A stretch of DNA of 64,000 nt from Eriocheir sinensis (taxonomy: Eukaryota; Arthropoda; Malacostraca; Decapoda; Varunidae). The position numbers and the translations under genes were made by a program. Below are positions 42,006 through 53,099 of this stretch, one piece after another. The stretch is from the NCBI RefSeq assembly GCF_024679095.1, contig NW_026111758.1:262501-326500 (forward strand). Direction: 5' to 3'. Every line of letters starts with the position of its first letter. The first letter of the stretch is position 1. Below the pieces are notes generated by a model. That model saw nothing but the letters and a program-made list of their open reading frames with translations, did no database searches and had not been told where the DNA came from.

Positions 42006-42164
42006 GCCTCAGCATCACCAGACCTTGGGAGCAGCAGCCCAGTGCCAACACCAGGCCACAAGACCCCAGGCTGCCCAGCACACTGCCAGTGCCGGGGATC
42101 TTCAGACCCGTCTCCAGCCTTAGGGAATGGAGGGCGGAGGGCTGCAGTGGCGGTGGCGGCTATA
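42006..42164 (+). CDS. Candidate Pro-rich coding exon
   Basis: The acceptor TCCTCGCTCTCCAG is strong. Phase 1 entry, matching the exit of the 26109 exon, gives LSITRPWEQQPSANTRPQDP, RLPSTLPVPGIFRPVSSLRE, then WRAEGCSGGGGY. The donor is either ATA|GTAATG at 42164 (phase 1) or AAT|GTGTCA at 42169 (phase 0). The Pro/Arg/Gln-rich, disordered composition gives no family. Without the splice match I would treat it as background. Confidence 0.35.
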
Positions 42165-42199
42165 GTAATGTGTCAGCAATATTTTTTTTCTGCCTCTAG

Positions 42200-42455
42200 G
42201 TGTGGTAGTCTTTCTTGGTGGTGGGTCCCGTCGGCCAGCCCCAGCCCTCTATAGTGCAGGGAAGTGTTTATAGTGGCGCCACCTTGCCTGGATCACTTCT
42301 GATCCCCTCTTTTAGAGAGAGAATCTAGAGTCTGGGTTGACAGGCGTCCACCATGACAGCATGTGGGTAGTGTTGTGCCACTCGGCAGTGACTGAAAAAT
42401 ACTGTCTGTGGTGGTGGGAGGGACCCAAACCCTCATCCTGCACTGGTGGTCACTT
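42200..42455 (-). mobile_element. SINE-A copy 3, minus strand, with head
   Basis: Complement features in order: GGGTTTGGGTCCCTCCC (B-box-like), TTTTTCAGTCACTGCCGAGT, GTGGACGCCTGTCAACCCAG, GGTGGCGCCACTATAAACAC, then GGGGCTGGCCGACGGG. Confidence 0.75.
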
Positions 42456-42462
42456 TTTGTGT

Positions 42463-42479
42463 CAATTATTTATTATTAC

Positions 42480-42545
<66 letters not shown>
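42463..42545. repeat. (ATT)n microsatellite
   Basis: About 27 ATT/TTA units lie between two SINE-A pieces. Confidence 0.95.
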
Positions 42546-42552
42546 CTTTTTT

Positions 42553-42645
42553 ATGTCGTAGCCTATAGCAGCGGCAGGCTTTGGTCAGTGGCCTGGCGGT
42601 GGGCCCGCGGTGTTTTCAGTGGCAGGGTTGTAATTCCTGGGGCTG
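42553..42645 (-). mobile_element. SINE-A copy 4, 3' fragment
   Basis: TTTTTTATGTCGTAGCCTAT then GTGGCCTGGCGGTGGGCCCG matches the complement of the SINE-A 3' end, diverged. Confidence 0.5.
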
Positions 42646-42769
42646 GATAGAGATTCCCAAATATCTTCTGCATCGGCCTAAAAATGCCCCGAAGAGTGCT
42701 GGGTTTTCAAAATTTTCCCCACCTGAGGATGCCTTCTAGACCCCAAAAATATCTGCCAAAATTAGTCCT

Positions 42770-43200
42770 GAGTGGTGGTGGTGGTGGTGTTGAAAATGTT
42801 AATGACAGTGATGAGAAGCATTGTTAGGGGTGCTGGTGTGTAGTGATGAAGTGGTGGTGATGTCAGTCTGTGGTGGTGTTGAAAACTAGCCTCTTTTAAA
42901 CGGTGATGAGTGGTGGTGAACGGTGTTTACTGTACTGGTGGTGATGCAAATTGGTGTTGATGGCCTTTGTGGAGGTGTTGATGGCAGTGGTGATGAAATA
43001 TAGGCATGTTTAGAGGTTCTGGTGTTGATGGTGGAGGTACTTGTGTTGGTGGTGATGAAAATTGGTGTTATAGCCCTGGTGGTGATGATCTCTATACCTA
43101 ATGGTGTTGTAAATATGCATCTTTAGTGGTGTGGCAGTGTTGAAGGCAGTGGTGATGAAAAATTGGTGTCCAGTGGTGTTGTGTGGTGGTGAAACATGCA
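42770..43200. repeat. Degenerate (GGT/GTT)n tract
   Basis: GGTGGTGTTGATGG-like units continue over 430 bp. No gene. The sequence 43201-43590 has no recognised feature. Confidence 0.8.
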
Positions 43201-43590
43201 TCAACTCCACATGCAAGACTTAACACCATTTTTGTCCATTCCAAAATTTCATGTATATCTATTGCAGTTCATTTTTATTTTTATTTATTTTTATTACTTC
43301 AACAGTAAATTAGAATGCTCAAGGTGATGGAAAGGAATGAAGAAAGAGAGAGACAAGAGAGGATAAAAATAGCTTAATCTATCTATCCCACTCTTATTCT
43401 GCAAGATGTACAATAGGGAACATAGTCTTTCATTACACCCAGTCCTTCAGCTCTTAAGGATGGCTCCAGAGTCCAGTCTTAGCAGTTAAGTCCCCAAAGT
43501 CTTGTTCATGTTATTTTAGTGCCAGTGAGTGCCTGCTTACAGTGCCAAAGTGACCCTTTCTGTCCCTTCCCTTCCTAGCTCATGGGAAGG

Positions 43591-43591
43591 T

Positions 43592-43681
<90 letters not shown>

Positions 43682-43868
43682 ACATACATAGAAAAGCAGA
43701 CCACACAGACCCCATGGTCCAGACTAGGTGGTCTGTCCTTAAACAAAAGTGATTCTACATTAATCAGATGGCTCCAAAACGTTGCTTTTCTATTCTAGTT
43801 AATATTAAGTTCAAGGAAGTGACGGTCGAGCTTGTTTTTAAAGGAGTCAGTTGTGTTACATGTTATTA

Positions 43869-43942
<74 letters not shown>
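43591..43942. repeat. Two (GA)n microsatellites
   Basis: GA runs lie at 43593-43679 and 43872-43941, separated by about 190 bp of unique sequence. Confidence 0.95.
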
Positions 43943-43943
<1 letters not shown>

Positions 43944-44217
43944 CAAATAAACATTAAACGAAAATGAAAAAAAAGGGAGAGAGAGGGGGGAGGGGCCGTT
44001 CATTATCATGGCTATTATTATTATTATTAAGGGAGTCTAGTTGGTCATTATTAGCATTTCCTATCTTCCATTTCCTTATATTGATAAAATTTGTATTTAT
44101 TTTGCAGATTTGAGTCAACAAGAGGAAGAAGAAGAAGGAGGAGGAGGAATTGATAATAAGAGGAATACCAAAAGAAGAACAAGAATTTGAACAGTAGTAA
44201 TAGTATTTGACTCTACA

Positions 44218-44219
<2 letters not shown>

Positions 44220-44284
<65 letters not shown>
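44220..44284. repeat. (CT)n(CA)n microsatellite
   Basis: A CT run is followed directly by a CA run. The stretch 44285-44606 is pyrimidine-rich and otherwise featureless. Confidence 0.95.
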
Positions 44285-44286
<2 letters not shown>

Positions 44287-44606
44287 AAAACACTTGAAAA
44301 TTCCTTATTTCTAATGTTTATTAATTTATATTCTTACATCAATATCCAAGTCAGTCTCAATAGTACATACAACACGAACATATACATACATACACAAGTG
44401 TTTTCTCCTCCCTATCTTTTTATACTCCAGTTAGGTTCCTTCTTCTTGTGCTCAGTTCATTGTATTCTTTCTTTCCTGTTCTATTTCTTCCCTCTCTGTC
44501 TCTTCCCTCTCTCCCTCTCCATTCCTTCCTCATATCTGCTTCCTTTCCATTCCATATTTCTATCTCTTCATTAGGGTTTTATCCATTTTTCTTTCATTAC
44601 ACACAC

Positions 44607-44893
44607 ACACATATTTGAGGCATTTGGAGGGGAGGGGACGTAAGGGAAAGGCCCATTGTGTTCTAGTCTGCACTGGGAAAGGAAGGTCCGACTATTCTAT
44701 GCATTCTGAGAAACAAGTTGCAAGGGAAAAGCGACCTTGTGTTGGGCGTACCAAGAGTTGCTTTCCCCTTGTAACTTGTGTTTTGTTCCTCCTGGGATGT
44801 GTAGGATAGCCAGACTTTCCCTTCCCAGTACAAACTAGAAAAAAATAGGACTGTTCCTTAGGTCCCACCTCCTCTGAAAGCCTCAAATACACA
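44607..44893. mobile_element. Foldback (palindromic) element
   Basis: The arms of about 135 bp, 44609-44745 and 44757-44893, are mutual reverse complements with mismatches; TATTTGAGGC starts the left arm and GCCTCAAATA ends the right. Consequently both strands encode similar short peptides (VCTGKGRSDY and VCTGKGKSGY). It is flanked by ACACA on both sides. Confidence 0.8.
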
Positions 44894-45054
44894 GTTACAG
44901 ATAACTGTACTTTACACATTAACCTTGTATATATTTCCTTTTTCTCAGCTCTGTTTAACTTCCTTATTTATCACTCAAGCTCTTTCTCCCTCCCTTTCAT
45001 GCATCTTTCTTCATCTGTTTACCTGTCTACTCCTTCCTTGGGCTACCAGTCAGT

Positions 45055-45062
45055 CAGTCAGT

Positions 45063-45103
<41 letters not shown>
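45055..45103. repeat. (CAGT)n(CT)n microsatellite
   Basis: Four CAGT units are followed by a CT run. Nothing recognisable follows in 45104-45584 except a GA patch at 45318. Confidence 0.9.
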
Positions 45104-45104
<1 letters not shown>

Positions 45105-45584
45105 TCACAGGCCACACAGGATGTCACCCACAGGAAGTTGATAACATCCCACAGACACATGCCCTCCCCCAGACACATAATGGACCCTATCCTGACCCGC
45201 CCCCCTACATAGCCACATGACCTTCCTTATGTCACTATGTGTATGTGTTTGTGTTCTAGCAATAAAAATATCAATTTGCAAATTGTGTTTTGTATTACAT
45301 TCAAATGGGTTTCGAGAAAGAGAGAGAGAGAAGGAAGAAGAGATGAGAGAGGACGGGAGGTAAAAAGGTGACAAGAGAGAGAGGAAGAAAGCATCCAGAA
45401 CAACAACAGTTTCCCTTGAGCTGCTTCACTAAATAACAATAAAAATCATGATGAAGCTAAATAAAAAGATACACCAAATAAACAAATATATAACAGAAAA
45501 CCCATGAAATTAATACAGGAAATCTCTGGTGTCCAACTAGCCAGGAATAAATAGCATAGGATACCAGTGCCAAGTACTAGTATA

Positions 45585-45830
45585 ATGCATGGCTCCATGG
45601 TGCTGTGGCTGGCATGCCTACCTACCAATCCGCTGGCCAGGGTTTGAATCCCGGCCTGGGCAGTCAGTACGCAGGTCATCCTTTGTGTCTGGGTGATCAT
45701 GTGTACCTGGAGACCCCTGGGGAGGCACCTGTGGTAGTCTGAGTGTCTCCCTGTGTCCCGGGGTGCTGGATTCCTGCCCCCACAGCCTCCAGGGGCAGTG
45801 TAACAGAGATGAACACTAAGGCCATGCACA
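45585..45830 (+). mobile_element. SINE-D copy 1 (tRNA-derived)
   Basis: A tRNA-like head of about 70 bp (GGTGCTGTGGCTGGCATGCC, then B box GGTTTGAATCCC) is followed by a 170-bp body ending in GGCAGTGTAACAG. A second, shorter head is at 51085. It lacks a paired acceptor stem, so it is not a tRNA gene. Confidence 0.6.
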
Positions 45831-46059
45831 CCAAACTTTACTTTTGACCTGGCCTAAGGATATGGGATGTCTGGATTTAACTCTACAAGAACACAACTAA
45901 ATAAGGATTGGTGTACAGCAGCCGGGCTGCTCAAGTGGTGGCCGCAGTCTGCATCTGGACCTTGTGAGTGTTGCGGCTGGACCCCCGGGCCGGGCGTTGG
46001 GAGTACAGGAATGTAATAACATAACATGAAGGACGTGTAATGGACTGTATGAGTCTTCT

Positions 46060-46660
46060 GAGATTATCTTCCTTCCTTCCTTTCTTCATTTTTCAGAGCT
46101 GTGGACAAAGACGTTCATTAATATACCTAGTGTTCTCATTATTATTATTATTATTATTATTTTATTATCATTATTCTTTCTTATTCTCTTTTCTTCCTTC
46201 TTGTTCCTCTCTTTATCTTAATTTCTCTCTCCTCCTTCCTTCCTATATTTCCTTTCCTATTCTGTTATTTTTCTTTTTTTTAATTTCCCTTCCCTTCCCT
46301 TTCCTTTACCTTCCTTTCCTTTCCTTTATCTTCCTTTCCTTCCCTCTCCTTTCCTTTCCTTTCCTTTCCCTTCCTTTTCCTTCCCTTCCCTTCCTTTCCT
46401 TTCCTTCCCTCTCCTTTCCTTCCCTTCCCTTCCCTTCCTTTCCTTTTCTTTCCTTTCCTTTCCCTTCCTTTCCCTTCCCTTCCCTTCCTTTCCTTTCCCT
46501 TCTTTTACATTCCTTTCTTTTACATTCCTTTCTTTTACCTTCCTTTCCTTTATTTCCTTTATTTCCTTTCCTTCCCTTCCTTTCCTTGCCTTTCCTTTCC
46601 TTTCCTTTCCATTACCTTCCTTTCTTTCCTTTTCTGTCCCTTCCCTTCCTTTCCTCCACT
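46060..46660. repeat. 600-bp polypyrimidine tract (CCTTT/CCCTT)n
   Basis: An almost uninterrupted C/T run on the plus strand, ending a few bases before the acceptor at 46672. All long frames on either strand here are artefacts. Confidence 0.95.
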
Positions 46661-46672
46661 CCTGACAGTCCG

Positions 46673-46850
46673 CCCCGAGCTGCCCCTCCCCTCCCAAGTC
46701 CCCCGGCAGGATGGATCAACTTTCCCCGCAAGCCCCTGCCCTTCCCCCAAAAAGGAGCCCCCGGATCCCCGCCCGCCAGCCCCGAGGGGAGTCCTACATC
46801 AAGATCTCCAACCTCATAAAAGTCCCCAACCTCCTCCTCCATGAAGAGTG
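46673..46850 (+). CDS. Candidate terminal coding exon
   Basis: The acceptor TCCACTCCTGACAG follows the polypyrimidine tract. In the phase 0 frame it reads SAPSCPSPPKSPGRMDQLSP, QAPALPPKRSPRIPARQPRG, then ESYIKISNLIKVPNLLLHEE and TGA. This frame looks most protein-like at its end. Phase 1 gives another open frame (RPELPLPSQVPRQDG, ending in Pro and TGA). Both are Pro-rich, so confidence is limited. AATTAAA at 47040 could be the polyadenylation signal. Confidence 0.3.
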
Positions 46851-47192
46851 ATGCCCCGCAGGGAATCAACACTCCAGCCCCACCCCGCCCCGGACACACC
46901 CACCACGCCCCGCCCCCACTTACAGTGTGAGGGTCCCTCCTTCTCCTTCCCACACAAACAAGGTCTTGGCGTTTCCTTCCCCTTTGTTTACATAGCTCAG
47001 GTTTACTCAGTATACATCTATGCCTCAGTGTTCAGTTTGTAATTAAATGTAGTAACCCTTAGAATGTTAGCTAGTCAGAGCATAGCAGATCCACTAACAA
47101 GCCAGCCAGACAGTTCTCAAAGTAATCTGACCTCCTCACTATTCTCTCCTATGTAAACTAACCCAACTCCTTCTTATATTACTCTCACAAAG

Positions 47193-48400
47193 GTAGGCGG
47201 TGGCTGAGTGGTTAGTGCGCGGGCCCAGCATTCACTGCATGCTGGACAAAGCTTTTTTTTTTTTTTTTTTTTTACAGCTTAGGAGATAGTTCAAGGGCAC
47301 AAAGAAAAATATTAAAAAAAAAGGCCACTACCTACTGCTCCTGAATAGAGGTCAAAGGAGTGTCCAAAAAGAGAGGTCAATCTCGGGAGGAGAGGTGTCC
47401 TGATACCCTCCTCTTGAAAGAGTTCAAGTCGTAGGCAGGAGGAAATACAGATGAAGGAAGATTGTTCCAGAGTTTACCAGCGTGAGGGATGAAAGAGTGA
47501 AGATGCTGGTTGATTCTTGCATAAGGGGTTTGGACAGTATAGGGATGAGCATGAGTAGAAAGTCGTGTGCAGCGGGGCCGCAGGAGGGGGGAGGCATGCA
47601 GTTAGCAAGTTCAGAAGAGCAGTCAGCGTGGAAATATCGATAGAAGATAGAAAGAGAGGCAACATGGCGGCGGAATTTGAGAGGTAGAAGACTATCACTA
47701 GGAGGAGGAGAGCTGTTGAGACAATGAGCCTTTGATTCCACTCTGTCAAGGAGAGCTGTGTGAGTGGAGCCCCCCCACACATGAGATGCATACTCCATAC
47801 GAGGGCGGACAAGGCCCCTGTATATGGATAGCAACTGTGCAGGGGAGAAGAACTGGCGGAGACGGTACAGAACGCCCAGCCTCGAGGAAGCTGATTTAGT
47901 AAGAGATGAGATATGAAGTTTCCAGTTAAGATTTTGAGTTAAGGATAGACCGAGGATGTTTAGTGTTGAGGAAGGTGATAGCTGGGTGTTGTCAAAGAAT
48001 AGGGGATAGTTGTTTGGAAGATTGTGTCAAGTGGATAGGTGGAGAAACTGTGTTTCTGAGGCGTTGAAGGACACCAGGTTCCTCTTGCCCCAATCGGAAA
48101 TAATAGTAAGGTCTGAGGCAAAGTGAATCCCCACGCTACCACCTGGGATTTTTTAGTCACCGGCGAGTGGCCTAAGACTACCCACGTGCTGTCCTGAAGA
48201 CCACCCATCAACCCAGACTCTACAATAAATCGTTCAAGTGAATCAAGAATGAGTTCCAGGGGGGCAACATGAGCCAAGAATAAATGGCGCCACTATGAAA
48301 ATTGCCTGTGTCATGGTGGGCTTGGGCCAACCACCAGGCTCCTGAAGAAAGCCCATGGGAGCTATAAGCGAACACGCAATTAAAAAATAAATTACTAAAT
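47193..48400 (+). mobile_element. SINE-A copy 5, split by a Jockey insertion
   Basis: The A-box part GGCGGTGGCTGAGTGGTTAG lies at 47197-47216; the B-box part GAATCCCCACGCTACC with the complete body (CAGTCACCGGCGAGTGGCCT, GTGCTGTCCTGAAGACCACC, GGGCTTGGGCCAACCACCAG) and an A-rich tail lie at 48124-48420. The break falls inside the tRNA-like head between A and B boxes. Confidence 0.85.
47252..48119 (-). pseudogene. Jockey-like copy inserted in SINE-A
   Basis: The minus strand starts in the SDLTIISDWGKRNLV region and ends with the AYDLNSF-type tail, a 3' UTR and a T18 run (47253-47270) as its A tail. AAAG occurs on both sides (47248-47251, 48120-48123). It contains thumb sequence only, with frames broken near 47640 and 47745. 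Confidence 0.85.
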
Positions 48401-48489
48401 AAAAAATAAATAAAAAAAAAACAGTTCCTTTATCTCGTCACAGCACAGTAGGTTCATTAGTTAACAAGCTGCCCATTTACTTCTGACTT

Positions 48490-48711
48490 CATTATACTCT
48501 CTAACTGCATCGTTTGTGACCTATACTCCCCAGTGTTTAGTTCACGTATAAATCACGTACAAATCTTGCTCTCCCACAGTTCCTTCAGCCAGTAGCTAAT
48601 ACAACAACATTAACAAGCTCGCCATGACATTTGTAGGTAATTTTCTCCACCAGTAATTAGTGTTGTATATCCCCGTTTTCAGTTCACAAAAAAATCTTGC
48701 TCCCCCACAGT
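48490..48711 (+). repeat. Duplicated intron end
   Basis: The block GTTTTCAGTTCAC-n-AAATCTTGCTC-CCCACAGTTCCT occurs near 48535-48585 and 48675-48715, about 135 bp apart. Each copy ends in a good acceptor. Confidence 0.6.
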
Positions 48712-48813
48712 TCCTCGAGGCAGCAAGTCCCCGAACAACATCTTAGAGGACAAGTCAGCCACGGCAATCTTGGTTGACTCTGTGCCTTGTCTGGCAACGG
48801 CTTGCTTTGATTA
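48712..48813 (+). CDS. Candidate alternative terminal exon
   Basis: The acceptor CTCCCCCACAG|TTCC is followed in phase 1 by PRGSKSPNNILEDKSATAIL, then VDSVPCLATACFD and TAA. The peptide is not low-complexity. Phase 1 matches the 42164 donor, making it an alternative to the 46673 exon. It is short and unrecognised. Confidence 0.3.
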
Positions 48814-49175
48814 ACCTTTTAGACTCGAGACAAATTAGAGAAGGTTTACATCATTTTAGTCAGCAAGGAGGCCTGGCTATGTCTGGTATGCAGTGTTTCC
48901 CTTCCATAAACACTCCCTCTAGTGCACCTCTCCGGCACATAAACTACTTAACGTTAAGGAATGTGTGAGCCAATTGGTGAGGACTTTAATGGTAAAGTCT
49001 TGCTCTGGCCTGACTATGCACTGGGTCTGATAGTGTTGCTTCCATTCTATGATACACCTAAATAGTCTTATTGCTGACCACTATGGCATGACCTGGGACT
49101 AATGTCTTACTGTTATATGGATTCATGTATGTATGCATGTATGTTCTAATAATGATACAGAACAGAAACAAGGTT
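48814..49175 (+). other. No recognised feature
   Basis: Unique-looking AT-balanced sequence without open frames of note. Confidence 0.4.
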
Positions 49176-49178
49176 GCA

Positions 49179-49225
<47 letters not shown>
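49179..49225. repeat. (CT)n microsatellite
   Basis: A CT run. Confidence 0.95.
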
Positions 49226-49226
<1 letters not shown>

Positions 49227-49344
49227 CACTCACCTGTTCTCCGTGTTCTCTGCCTGCATGACGGCGTGGCACTCCCCTCCTCCTCCGGCTCCTCCTTCAT
49301 GTCGCCACACTTGGGGTGGGGCAGGTGAACACGCCTTCCCGATG

Positions 49345-50645
49345 ACACTCCCGGCAGTACCGTTATGGTTCTGGCAGTCCTGTAGGGAAGGGAAAGGTGT
49401 TAAAAGCCACTCCATGGTAGAACAAGGGATACACAAGCCTGGCAGTACTGTTATGGTTCTGGCAGTCCTGTAGGGATGGGAAAGGTGTTACAAGCCACTC
49501 CATGGTAGATAGAAGACCCTCTCAACAAGAAGTACACAACTCCAGGCTGGAGGCTGCAGAACGCTTAACCTCAGACCTTGCTATCATTTCCGATTGGGGC
49601 AGAAGGAACCTTGTGTCCTTCAATGCCTCAAAAACTCAATTTCTCCACCTATCAACTCGACACAATCTTCCAAACACCTATCCCCTATTCTTCGACAACA
49701 CTCAGCTGTCACCGTCTTCTACACTAAACATCCTCGGTCTATCCTTATTTCAAAATTTCAACTGGAAACTTCATATCTCATCTCTCACTAAATCAGCCTC
49801 CTCGAGGTTGGGCGTTCTGTATCGTCTCTGCCAGTTCTTCTCCCCTGCGCAGTTGCTATCCATTTACAGGGGCCTTATCCGCCCTCATATAGAGTATGCA
49901 TCTCACGTGTGGGGAGGCTCCACTCACACAGCTCTTCTGGACAGAGTGGAGTCTAAGGCTCTTCGTCTCATCAGCTCTCCTCCTCCTACTGAAAGTCTTC
50001 TACCTCTTAAATTCCGTTGCGATGTTGCCTCTCTTTCTATCGATATTTCCACGCTGACTGCTCTTCTGAACTTGCTAACTGCATGCCTCCCCCCCTCCCG
50101 CGGCCCCGCTGCACATGACTTTCTACTGATGCTCATCCCTATACTGTCCGAACCCCTTATGCAAGAGTTAACCAGCATCTTCACTCTTTCATCCCTCATG
50201 CTGGTAAACTCTGGAACAATCTTCCTTCATCTGTATTTCCTCCTGCCTACGACTTGAACTCTTTCAAGAGGAGGGTATCAGGACACCTCTCCTCCCGAAA
50301 TTGACTTCTTTCGGCCATCTCTTTTGATTCTTTTTTGGGAGCAGCGAGTGGCGGGCTTTTTTTTATTATTGTTTTTTTTTGTGTGCCCTTGAGCTGTCTC
50401 CTTTGTTGTAAGAAAAAAAAAAGAAGAAAAAAAAAAAAAAAGGAACAAGGGATACACAAGCCTGGCAGTACTGTCATGGTTCTGGCAGTCCTGTAGGGAA
50501 GGGAAAGGTGTTACAAGCCACTCCATGGTAGAACAAGGGATACACAAGCCTGGCAGTACTGTTATGGTTCTGGCAGTCCTGTAGGGAAGGGAAAGGTGTT
50601 ACAAGCCACTCCATGGTGGAACAAGGGATACACAAGCCTGTAAGA
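49345..50645. repeat. 88-bp minisatellite interrupted by a Jockey copy
   Basis: Unit: GAACAAGGGATACACAAGCC, TGGCAGTACTGTTATGGTTC, TGGCAGTCCTGTAGGGAAGG, then GAAAGGTGTTACAAGCCACT and CCATGGTA. Starts at 50443, 50531 and 50619 show period 88. Nearly two units lie left of the insertion (49355-49506) and just over two lie right of it. Confidence 0.9.
49507..50442 (+). pseudogene. Jockey-like copy in the 88-bp array
   Basis: The frame reads RRPSQQEVHNSRLEAAERLT, ISDWGRRNLVSFNASKTQFL, YRGLIRPHIEYASHVWGGST, HTALLDRVESKALRLISSPP, then a thumb ending in the AYDLNSF block (frame shifted from about 50035) and an A-rich tail. The catalytic region is missing (5'-truncated). It has fewer defects than the copy at 36582: the YASHVWGGST stretch is intact. 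Confidence 0.85.
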
Positions 50646-50689
50646 TATGTTTACACAAGCAGTTGATGGGGAAGAAAAAGGACAGATGA

Positions 50690-50870
50690 CAAATCAGCCT
50701 GCTGTGCACTGCTGTAGCAAAAGAAAACAGGACAGAGGCTCAATTTCTTTCCCCTGGAGGTGTCTTGCTCCTGAAGTAGGTCAAGTCACAGGCAGGAGGA
50801 GGCTGTTTCAAAACTTGCCAGTGAAGGGGAGAAAAAAAGAAGCTTAGTTATGCCCAACAATGTCGTGCCC
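50690..50870 (-). pseudogene. Diverged Jockey-like tail
   Basis: GTAGGTCAAGTCACAGGCAG then TTGCCAGTGAAGGGGAGAAA matches the complement of the Jockey thumb/3' end (compare 26780-26890), much diverged. The stretch 50871-51084 has nothing recognised. Confidence 0.5.
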
Positions 50871-51084
50871 AGAAGGTAGTCAAGTATTTATTGTTCTGGT
50901 AATACTGTGTGGCTAGACAGAGTTAGAACAGCTCAAAAAATAATGTAAGAGGCAAATTGGCCTCCTAAGTTATGGTCCCACAATGACAATGGCTTGTTCA
51001 GCAGTTATAATTCAGGCAAAGCAAGTCATGAGGCCAGTATAAGTAGGAAAATGGCCCTTAAGCTACATGGTTAAGGCCCCTCAA

Positions 51085-51185
51085 TGGTACATCAAATGCC
51101 ATGCCGTGCAGTGGCCAGCGTGCCGGGCTGAGTCCACACACAGGCCAGGGTTCACATCCCAGCCCAGGCAGAAAGAAAACACAAC
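51085..51185 (+). mobile_element. SINE-D copy 2, head only
   Basis: CCGTGCAGTGGCCAGCGTGC then GGGTTCACATCCCAGCCCAG resembles the tRNA-like head at 45590, followed directly by A-rich AACAATAA repeats. Confidence 0.5.
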
Positions 51186-51300
51186 AAGGAAAAAGGAATA
51201 GTAACCTCAACAAAAACAATAACAAAAATATTAATAACAATAATAATTACAAAAACAAAAATAAACAAATATAGAAATAATAAGCTAGAAAACACCACCA

Positions 51301-51302
<2 letters not shown>

Positions 51303-51340
<38 letters not shown>
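51303..51340. repeat. (CA)n microsatellite
   Basis: A CA run immediately before the SINE-B head. Confidence 0.95.
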
Positions 51341-52220
<880 letters not shown>

Positions 52221-52237
52221 CAATCAACGTAAAAAAA

Positions 52238-52437
<200 letters not shown>

Positions 52438-52549
52438 GAGTAAACGATATAATAACTATAAATTAATTTCATCATATTTCATGTGTTCTTTTTTTGCTTA
52501 ACATATCTTATAAACATCTGACCTTTCTTACACAACTCACTAGACTTCT

Positions 52550-52980
52550 TTTTCTCTCACCACAAGCAAGGAACAAGCTCCCAGCCCTTGTAAACCCTAT
52601 GGCAACACCTATTAACTATTTCCAAGCCTTGTATTCACTGAACTAGCTCACTCCTATGTCAATAACCTGAAAAATAATATAATGACAAGCCTTTCTCTCA
52701 CACCACAAGCAAGGAACAAGCTCCCTCTCAGCCCTTGAAATCCATATAGCAAGACTGTTTTAACTACCATTAAGCCTTGTGATAGCTGGGCTACAATCAC
52801 TACTACTTGTATAGGCTTGTTAGAAATACATTGACAACTCCCTCACACACAAGCAACAAATAAGCTTCCAGCCCTTAAAAAGCATATGGCAGGACTGTTT
52901 TAACTACCACTAAGCCTTGTAACTGCTGGACTAAATCACTATTACTTGTACAAGCTTGTGAGACCTAAATAAATTCATTA
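52550..52980. repeat. Diverged ~150-bp tandem repeat, three units
   Basis: ACAAGCAAGGAACAAGCTCC-n-AGCCCTT-n-AAGCCTTGT-n-CTGG-n-CTTGT blocks begin near 52560, 52705 and 52850. Confidence 0.7.
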
Positions 52981-53099
52981 CTATCACAGTCCAGTCCTCC
53001 AGGCCAGTCAGTGTTAGGTTATCCATGAATATGTATTGAGATCTAAATAGCATGTGGAAATGGAGTTAATACTATTTTGCTCTGAGGTGTTAGGTAACT

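Noticed and set aside
46040..46820. 259-codon Phe-Leu-Pro-Ser frame
   Set aside because: Polypyrimidine tract; only its last part overlaps the possible exon at 46673, and in a different preferred frame.
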